Below are positions 35,401-40,147 of a stretch of 40,147 nucleotides of DNA, piece by piece (the stretch's first letter is position 1; the number at the start of each line of letters is the position of its first letter). The stretch lies in NCBI GenBank assembly GCA_018064855.1, contig JAGHUM010000045.1:1-40147 (forward strand), written 5' to 3'. The notes beneath the pieces were generated by a model. The model was not told the origin of the DNA and did not search any database. It was given only the letters and a program-made list of their open reading frames with translations. The DNA comes from Candidatus Physcocola equi (GTDB lineage Bacteria > Bacteroidota > Bacteroidia > Bacteroidales > Paludibacteraceae). Made by a program: the position numbers and the translations under genes.

Positions 35401-36633
35401 ATTGCTGTCGGAATAAAGCGCTGTGACATTTTTGTTGGTCAGTCCTTGCGCCTCACCAAACAGCGTCATTTCATTAGACTTTCTATTGAAAGTGTAAACG
35501 CCAACCCCATCGCTGGCGACATAAATCTGCTTTCCAGCCATGGCGAAATCAGTAGCCACGCAAGTCATACCCAATTCGGCAGAAGAGAAAACGCCATTGG
35601 AAGAACCACGTCTGCATCGCCAAAGTCCGGAATTCTGGGAGCCTACCCAGACGTCACCATTCCGGTCCACCAAAACGCCATACAACTTATTGAAAGCAGA
35701 CTCATCCGCGCCATAAGGCAGAATTCGTTCAAAATCGCCGCTTGACTGAGGAGTCGCGTTGGTATGCCAGAGACCATATCCATCGGTCACAATCCACCAT
35801 TCTCCACTTGGAGCACACACCATTTCACGCACATTTTTGAAAGGCAGTTGCACCACACGTTCAAGTCTCACTTTCCCTTTTCCATCAATTGAGAAAAAGT
35901 GAACACGGTCTGCCACTCCATAGGCTGCCACCAAAGAATCAGATAAAGGCAGAAAACAGGAAATGATGGAAGACGCATCGTCTGTAGCCAGGTTAAACAC
36001 AGACTCCACGTCACCCTGTTCCGAACAAACCATCAACTCCCTCGTTGTTATCAGCCAATAACGTCCACGAACGTCCACATACATCTCTTTGATGTCATTC
36101 TGAAGTTTCTCATAAGCGGGGAAATCGTTCACAAAAACCTGTTTGGAGGAATCGAGTTTGTAAAAACCCGTTGACGTGAAAGCAAAGACATCTTTAGAGA
36201 GCCCATCGGCAAAACCATTCGTCGTTTTCAGATATGTTTTGGCGAAATCGGACGGAGCCGCATCGTGAAACAAATCTTTCTGAGCATCATAATAAAGCAA
36301 CAGTCCGGTGTAGCCCCCCATCACAGCATCCCCATTAGGGAGCAAGAAAAGCTGCTCAAAATCCTGCCGATAGATGCCCGGATACTCCATTTTGCCATAG
36401 GACTTGAAGATGGCGCCATCAAAACGGTTCAACCCGCAATCGGTAGCCATCCAAATATGGCCGTGAAGATCTTGTTTCACCGAAGCCACCTGGTTGGAAC
36501 TGATACCATTGTCCACGGTAAAATGATCAAAAAACATTTTTTTTGTGGTTGCCGCATTTCCTTCCCAACCCATTCCAAACACGAAAAAGGTCAGCAAAGA
36601 AAAAAGCCAATATTTAATGTAGTTTTTCGTCAT
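32500..36633 (-). CDS. hybrid two-component system sensor/regulator (HTCS)
   Basis: This 1377-residue protein combines sensor and regulator in one chain. Signal peptide (1-28), periplasmic two-bladed beta-propeller repeats (about 30-690; GHIWMATDCGLNRFDG), Y_Y_Y domain (about 700-785) and a membrane helix (about 790-808). Inside the cell are HisKA with phospho-accepting His859 (VVAHDLKNP), HATPase (N box at about 972, G box GEKGTGLG at about 1032), a receiver with Asp1149 (VVVSDVEMPVMNG), and an AraC-type helix-turn-helix (about 1273-1375). In Bacteroidetes HTCS proteins sense oligosaccharides in the periplasm and switch on polysaccharide-use loci. None is adjacent here; the GH5 pair is 4 kb beyond its 3' end. 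All catalytic residues look intact. It is divergent from the CapA gene. Confidence 0.95.
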   Translation of the reverse strand: MTKNYIKYWLFSLLTFFVFGMGWEGNAATTKKMFFDHFTVDNGISSNQVASVKQDLHGHIWMATDCGLNRFDGAIFKSYGKMEYPGIYRQDFEQLFLLPNGDAVMGGYTGLLLYYDAQKDLFHDAAPSDFAKTYLKTTNGFADGLSKDVFAFTSTGFYKLDSSKQVFVNDFPAYEKLQNDIKEMYVDVRGRYWLITTRELMVCSEQGDVESVFNLATDDASSIISCFLPLSDSLVAAYGVADRVHFFSIDGKGKVRLERVVQLPFKNVREMVCAPSGEWWIVTDGYGLWHTNATPQSSGDFERILPYGADESAFNKLYGVLVDRNGDVWVGSQNSGLWRCRRGSSNGVFSSAELGMTCVATDFAMAGKQIYVASDGVGVYTFNRKSNEMTLFGEAQGLTNKNVTALYSDSNNRLWVSTWGGGLFVAEHADNPDNIHFKPVSFKGIDMPRTNFFKAIEMKNGDFWVCSGGDGVYQCINGVWSVKSLKHENFGPDPDQWPYFVLPVGSSDQWIFTSSTAWINHNGQVRPVDAHYQGSSHDLIGVKDACYVPGHGVLLATNQGLLLFSTDGQSFQALDYCPQVDYSSICVGNDGDVWASGACGIIGIDMNKRTVYNYPMDFSAKGQNFFFKRSRFVDDTGRIYFGNREGFFSFDPSRLPEDKGPDFLSFSNFYVNGTKLNINADGLLCLNEDEKGEWNVAHRKGSITLRHGETNLNIGLDMVDFHECRCHCYYRLKGLNEEWTQVGHSQNISFSYIPSGDYTLEVKALRTDNSTQDALLSLSLSVLPPWWATWWFRCLVAAFLAFLVFLKIKSLQKESAVLQQKVEERTMELVNKNQLIEKRNAELNKVLGYKDRLIAVVAHDLKNPMFAIVGALEGLKRKDETLRSEERQVIVGNVLNSARTLQNEMSKLLAWATSSQDDIEYRPANTDLAKILADDIALVSPSAEAKGVKLFSEINIRNYAFVDSRMVSTAVRNVLSNSVKFTLPGKNVYLNAWQDGKEIIVKINDEGVGMSAEKLAELQKSGRHASTDGTSGEKGTGLGVNIVRDYVLQNNGRMEISSKEGEGTTTLIILPAADEKILTSDLAPDVVPSFEMDAELMEGNTILVVDDDELICENIKNMLDNYVKVIVAHNGKEAIQMASENDVDVVVSDVEMPVMNGIQMSIDLSKNAQLNHIPILFLSARSTESDRLMGLLTGAIDYIPKPFSRNELLIKINNILSLRQKQQQRLLKDHMAVGVVNLADDEQPMPDVDDKPGNEEVNNAGVANEKPKEEVINPWLQQMLDVVEKNYTDSEYSVERLADDMCMTKITLYRRLKSLTGQSPVEVINDYRLNKAMALLKEGKMPVGDVAYKVGFSDPAYFTRRFRSAFGCPPSAVKTDD

Positions 36634-36727
36634 AAATACTCAAAATATAACCCATCAGGGCATCTTGCCACCGTTGGTTTTTAAATTCGTAAATATATGA
36701 AAAAAAACTGAGAAGTTGTTTAAAATT

Positions 36728-36760
36728 TTTGCGAACGTCTGAGAAAAACCACTAACTTTG
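36728..36760 (+). promoter_or_regulatory. Bacteroidetes-type promoter for the CapA gene
   Basis: TTTG (36728-36731) and TAACTTTG (36753-36760) are 21 bases apart, an exact consensus match 24 bases before the start codon. It lies in the 151-base divergent region shared with the HTCS gene. Confidence 0.8.
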
Positions 36761-36784
36761 TGAAAACACGATAAATCGCCACAC

Positions 36785-37912
36785 ATGAACACAAAATCAT
36801 TTCTTCCGTTACTATACCTGGGAGCGCTACCTTTTTCCGCGTGTGCCCAGCAGGCAGAAGCGCCATCCATGCCATCCGACAGCACCACCAATGCTGCAAG
36901 CATTGCAGAAACAACCACACCAGCAAAGGCAAAAAAAGACACGCTCACCTTTGCTCTCACTGGAGACATCATGCTTGGCACCAACTACCCTTCTCAAATG
37001 ATTCCGGAAGAAGATGCCAAATACGTACTTAAAGATGTGAAAGACCTGCTCGTCAACGCAGATGTAGCACTCGGCAACCTTGAGGGAGCAATGACCGATG
37101 GTGGCAAATGCACAAAAGGCAACGGGAAAAACAGTTTCGCCTTCCGCATGCCAACCCGTCTGGGAATCCGTCTGCAAGAAGCTGGTTATGATTACCTTGG
37201 CATAGCCAACAACCACAGCAACGATTTTGGTCCGGTCGGCATAGACGACACAGAAAAGACATTGGCATCTTTGGGCATCGCCACCTCAGGCTACAAAGGC
37301 CACCCGGAATACGCCATCATTGAACGCGGAGGACTTCGTATCGCCTGCATGGCCTTTGGTCAAAACTCATACAATCTGAAACATGTGGACACAGCATTGG
37401 TGCGTCAGGTAATTCTAAAGGCAAAAAAAGAAAATGTGGATTTGATGGTAGTGTCTATGCACGGAGGTGCGGAAGGACGCACTAAAAACCACCTGCCACG
37501 CCATGGGCACGAAATTTTCCTGAATGAAGACCGTGGCGCCCTTCGCGAATTCGCACACCTCTGCATTGATCTGGGTGTGGATGTGGTTTACGGACATGGG
37601 CCTCACGTCACCCGCTGCGTGGAAGTGCACAAAGGACGCTTTATAGCATATTCGCTTGGCAACTTTGCCACACCTTACGGAATGAGTTTGGCTGGCATTT
37701 CAGGATACGCACCTGTAGTGACTATCCGCACAGACCAAGAAGGCAAATTCATAGACGGACAAATCCACTCGTTTGTTCAAATAAAAGGAGAAGGCCCGCG
37801 CAAAGTGGAGGGTGACATTGTGGCCAAAGAGATGCGCAACCTAACACTCAGCGACATTGACAACCCATGCTTCACCATTTCCGAGACAGGGGAGATCAGA
37901 TTAAAGCCGTGA
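36785..37912 (+). CDS. CapA-family metallophosphatase-like lipoprotein
   Basis: The 375-residue protein starts with a lipoprotein signal (MNTKSFLPLLYLGALPFSAC, Cys20), then a Ser/Thr/Ala linker (about 21-55) and a CapA/PgsA-type calcineurin-like fold. Metal-site motifs are ALTGDIMLG, LGNLEGA, GIANNHSNDFG, VSMHGGAEG and YGHGPHVT. The family is named for poly-gamma-glutamate capsule synthesis, but most members in Bacteroidetes are uncharacterised phosphatase-like envelope proteins; no capB, capC or pgs partner is nearby, so capsule synthesis is unlikely to be its proven role. It has its own consensus promoter. The stop codon lies in the first unit of a 14-bp tandem repeat, with a terminator right behind it. 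Confidence 0.88.
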   Translation: MNTKSFLPLLYLGALPFSACAQQAEAPSMPSDSTTNAASIAETTTPAKAKKDTLTFALTGDIMLGTNYPSQMIPEEDAKYVLKDVKDLLVNADVALGNLEGAMTDGGKCTKGNGKNSFAFRMPTRLGIRLQEAGYDYLGIANNHSNDFGPVGIDDTEKTLASLGIATSGYKGHPEYAIIERGGLRIACMAFGQNSYNLKHVDTALVRQVILKAKKENVDLMVVSMHGGAEGRTKNHLPRHGHEIFLNEDRGALREFAHLCIDLGVDVVYGHGPHVTRCVEVHKGRFIAYSLGNFATPYGMSLAGISGYAPVVTIRTDQEGKFIDGQIHSFVQIKGEGPRKVEGDIVAKEMRNLTLSDIDNPCFTISETGEIRLKP

Positions 37913-37962
37913 GTTTTGAGCCGTGAGCTTTGAGTCGTGAGTTTTGAGTCGTGAGCTTTGAG
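37907..37962 (+). repeat. four-unit 14-bp tandem repeat
   Basis: Units CCGTGAGTTTTGAG, CCGTGAGCTTTGAG, TCGTGAGTTTTGAG and TCGTGAGCTTTGAG follow one another without gaps. They differ only at positions 1 and 8, and the pattern alternates at position 8. The first unit contains the TGA stop of the CapA gene, so copy-number changes would not alter the protein. Confidence 0.9.
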
Positions 37963-37965
37963 ATA

Positions 37966-38004
37966 AAAAATCCCCGCGCCACTTGATGCGACGCGGGGAT
38001 TTTT
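37966..38004. terminator. terminator between the CapA gene and tyrS
   Basis: ATCCCCGCG (37970-37978) pairs with CGCGGGGAT (37992-38000) around a 13-base loop. The stem is flanked by A and T runs on both sides, so it can serve both convergent genes. Confidence 0.88.
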
Positions 38005-38033
38005 ATGTAATAAAACCTATATCGTCTTTGAAA

Positions 38034-39326
38034 TTACTTCGCAATAATTAGGAAGTAGTTTTTCTTACCTTTCTGAACGAGGAGATACTTGCCATTGATG
38101 AGAGAAGAAGCATCGGCTTTAATCATAGCGTCGGCCAGTTTTTCCTTGTTTACAGACACGCCACCGCCCTGAACGAGTTTTCTCATTTCTCCCTTAGAAG
38201 GGAAGATGGCCGCCTTCTCGGTGCAGAGGTTGATGAATTCAATACCAGCTTCGAGGTCGGCCTTAGACACTTCGAACTGAGGAACGCCCTCAAAAACAGA
38301 GAGGAGTGTAGCCTCATCAAGTTTCTGCAAGCTTTCCTTTGTCGCCTTACCAAAGAGAATGTTGGAAGCCTCCACTGCAGTCTCGTAGTCTTCGCGTGAG
38401 TGTACCATAACAGTCACCTCTTCAGCCAAACGCTTCTGGAGCAAACGCAAACCAGGATCTTTCTGATGTTCTGCGATGAGTTCATCAATGGTTGGTTTGT
38501 CTATGCTGGTGAAAATCTTGATATAGCGTTCCGCATCAGCATCGCTGACATTAAGCCAGAACTGGTAGAACTTATAAGGAGTGGTATAGTTTCTGTCGAG
38601 CCAAACATTACCGCTTTCAGTCTTACCGAATTTGCCACCATCGGCTTTAGTAATAAGCGGACAAGTGAGAGCATACACTTCATTGCCATTGGTACGACGG
38701 ATCAATTCAGCTCCGGTTGTGATATTACCCCACTGGTCGCTACCCCCCATCTGGAGTTTACAGTTTTTGGTTTTGTTGAGATACAAGAAATCGTACCCCT
38801 GCAGCAACTGGTAAGAGAACTCGGTGAAAGAAAGACCATCGCGCGCCTCACCATTGAGACGTTTCTGCACGCTGTCTTTCGCCATCATGTAGTTGACGGT
38901 GATGTGTTTGCCGATGTCGCGAACGAATTCGAGGAAGGAATAGCCCTTCATCCAATCATAGTTGTTGACAAGTTCTGCCTTATTAGGAGCGTCGCTTTCA
39001 AAGTCGAGAAATTTTGAAAGTTGTTTTTTAATACATTCGATATTGTGGTTAAGTGTCGCTTCATCGAGGAGGTTACGTTCAGCGCTTTTACCAGAAGGGT
39101 CTCCAATCATACCTGTAGCACCACCAATAAGAGCAAGCGGCTTGTGACCGCAGCGTTGTAGATGTCGGAGCATCATAATACCGCAAAGGTGACCAATATG
39201 GAGAGAGTCGGCAGTTGGGTCGATACCCACATAAGCCGTCACTGTTTCTTTCTGCAACAATTCTTCTGTGCCGGGCATCATGTCTTGCAACATTCCACGC
39301 CACTTGAGTTCTTCTACGAAGTTCAT
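38034..39326 (-). CDS. tyrS: tyrosyl-tRNA synthetase
   Basis: TyrRS charges tRNA-Tyr in the cytoplasm. The 430-residue length fits the bacterial class Ic enzyme. It shows the HIGH motif (43-46, LHIGHLCG), tyrosine-site residues in [13 protein letters not shown], the GGSDQWGNI motif (194-202), and KFGKT (232-236) in place of KMSKS, as in many bacterial TyrRS. A C-terminal S4-type RNA-binding domain (about 365-430; [16 protein letters not shown]) is complete. A -7 box TATCTTTG lies at 39364-39371 (minus); the nearest -33 candidate is slightly too far away (23-base spacer). No T-box leader is visible. It is transcribed alone. Confidence 0.96.
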   Translation of the reverse strand: MNFVEELKWRGMLQDMMPGTEELLQKETVTAYVGIDPTADSLHIGHLCGIMMLRHLQRCGHKPLALIGGATGMIGDPSGKSAERNLLDEATLNHNIECIKKQLSKFLDFESDAPNKAELVNNYDWMKGYSFLEFVRDIGKHITVNYMMAKDSVQKRLNGEARDGLSFTEFSYQLLQGYDFLYLNKTKNCKLQMGGSDQWGNITTGAELIRRTNGNEVYALTCPLITKADGGKFGKTESGNVWLDRNYTTPYKFYQFWLNVSDADAERYIKIFTSIDKPTIDELIAEHQKDPGLRLLQKRLAEEVTVMVHSREDYETAVEASNILFGKATKESLQKLDEATLLSVFEGVPQFEVSKADLEAGIEFINLCTEKAAIFPSKGEMRKLVQGGGVSVNKEKLADAMIKADASSLINGKYLLVQKGKKNYFLIIAK

Positions 39327-39445
39327 CTAATAGTATGATTTATATATTTTATCAAAGTAAATGCAAAGATATAAAAGTTTGGCGAAAAAACGTGCAAAAG
39401 GTCTAACAAACGGAATGTGGAATACATATAGAATACATTTAATTT

Positions 39446-39476
39446 TTTGCGAACATCTTATAATCATTTATCTTTG
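39446..39476 (+). promoter_or_regulatory. Bacteroidetes-type promoter for the AAA-ATPase gene
   Basis: TTTG (39446-39449) and TATCTTTG (39469-39476) are 19 bases apart, an exact consensus match 26 bases before the start codon. Confidence 0.8.
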
Positions 39477-39502
39477 CATTGTCAATCAATCAAAGATTCA
39501 CA

Positions 39503-40147
39503 ATGAAATACCCAATAGGCATACAGACATTTGAAAAGATAATAGAAGGCGGATACGTCTATGTGGACAAAACCGATTTGATTTACAAATTGGTTACGGC
39601 AGGCGAATACTATTTCCTCAGCCGCCCTCGTCGTTTCGGGAAAAGTCTGCTTACCACCACATTGGAGGCTTACTTCTTAGGCAAAAAGGAACTTTTCAAA
39701 GGTCTTGCCATGGAGAAGCTGGAGCAAGATTGGGTGGAGCATCCGGTGTTTCATATTGATTTTACGGGAGAGAATTATAAAGATGAGTCTGCAGTACAGT
39801 CTATCATCAACAATTTTCTGGTTGGGCAAGAAAAAATCTATGGCAACGATGAAGCCGAAACATCAATTGGCTTGCGTTTTATGGGAGTCGTCAAACGGGC
39901 TTTTGAGCAGACCGGCAAACAGGTTGTCATCTTGATTGATGAATATGACAAACCATTGACCGACACCATAGGAGTGCCAGAGGTACAGGACAAAAACAGG
40001 GCCTTTCTACAAAGCCTTTACGGTATCATGAAAAAAGCTGACCAATATATCCGTTTCGCTTTCCTTACCGGAGTGACACGCTACGGAAAACTGGGTATAT
40101 TCAGCGCGGCGAACAACCCTGACGACATCTCCATGGTGGATGATTAT
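39503..40147 (+). CDS. AAA-ATPase-like/DUF1703 protein (3' end outside the window)
   Basis: The first 215 codons are present, starting MKYPIGIQTFEKIIEGGYVY and running off the window. The N-terminal AAA-ATPase-like module (PF09820-type) shows VYVDKTDLIYKL, the Walker A-like FLSRPRRFGKSLLTTTLE, the Walker B-like VVILIDEYDKPL and the sensor-like FLTGVTRYGKLGIFS. In this family the missing C-terminus normally carries a DUF1703 PD-(D/E)XK nuclease-like domain. Such genes occur in large paralogous sets in Bacteroidales genomes; their role is unknown, with toxin-like, defence or mobile functions suggested. Here it has its own consensus promoter and stands next to tyrS. Confidence 0.9.
   Translation, partial: MKYPIGIQTFEKIIEGGYVYVDKTDLIYKLVTAGEYYFLSRPRRFGKSLLTTTLEAYFLGKKELFKGLAMEKLEQDWVEHPVFHIDFTGENYKDESAVQSIINNFLVGQEKIYGNDEAETSIGLRFMGVVKRAFEQTGKQVVILIDEYDKPLTDTIGVPEVQDKNRAFLQSLYGIMKKADQYIRFAFLTGVTRYGKLGIFSAANNPDDISMVDDY

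Noticed and set aside
36785..37912. A capsule or poly-gamma-glutamate synthesis locus around the CapA-like gene.
   Set aside because: No capB, capC, pgs or glycosyltransferase genes lie nearby; only the phosphatase-like fold is supported.
1..40147. CRISPR arrays or a multi-gene known defence system.
   Set aside because: No regularly spaced repeats, cas genes, methylase/restriction pairs or toxin-antitoxin pairs were seen; the helicase-nuclease is the only candidate and stands alone.

Overview
The window looks like part of a Bacteroidales chromosome, most likely Prevotella-like; the genus is inferred, not proven. Three signs support this. Promoters have the Bacteroidetes form TTTG-N19-21-TAnnTTTG (clear at 4142, 14377, 24444, 36728 and 39446). 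There are type IX secretion (T9SS) C-terminal tails, a hybrid two-component system (HTCS) and lipoproteins. The frdCAB/sdhCAB operon has the Bacteroidetes order.

Layout. 1-3.9 kb: the end of an unidentified gene, a lipoprotein, then a minus-strand pair made of a GH30 glycosidase and a mini-protein, both with T9SS-type tails. 4.2-8.1 kb: tRNA-Leu(CAA), thiE, and a convergent VIT/vWFA/DUF2135 surface protein bracketed by a short direct repeat. 8.2-14.3 kb: a small lipoprotein and a 1845-residue SF1 helicase-nuclease (DUF4011/DUF3320 type). 14.4-18.1 kb: the succinate dehydrogenase/fumarate reductase operon with a textbook promoter and terminator. 18.2-20.7 kb: an acyltransferase-3 membrane protein and a MauE/DoxX-type membrane protein. 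20.7-24.8 kb: an AT-rich accessory stretch with a MITE-like element, two DUF4230 proteins, three small proteins of unknown function (two sharing a TerB-like DG/GID motif), and a small basic ORF whose terminator lies before its stop codon. 24.7-28.4 kb: a FISUMP/DUF1566-like protein and two paralogous GH5 glycosidases. 28.5-32.4 kb: sppA and a RelA/SpoT-family ppGpp synthetase with a degenerate hydrolase domain. 32.5-37.9 kb: a full-length HTCS divergent from a CapA-type lipoprotein. 38.0-40.1 kb: tyrS and the start of an AAA-ATPase-like/DUF1703 gene that runs off the window.

Many of the genes serve polysaccharide degradation and the cell envelope (GH30, two GH5, HTCS, T9SS tails, CapA, SppA, lipoproteins), mixed with housekeeping genes (sdhCAB, tyrS, thiE, relA, tRNA). 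No SusC/SusD pair, transposase, integrase or CRISPR array was seen.

The best candidates for something undescribed are the 21.2-24.2 kb small-protein/DUF4230 cluster, the GH5 paralogue with Asp in place of the conserved Asn of the NEP motif, and several repeat families that sit on stop codons or bracket single genes.
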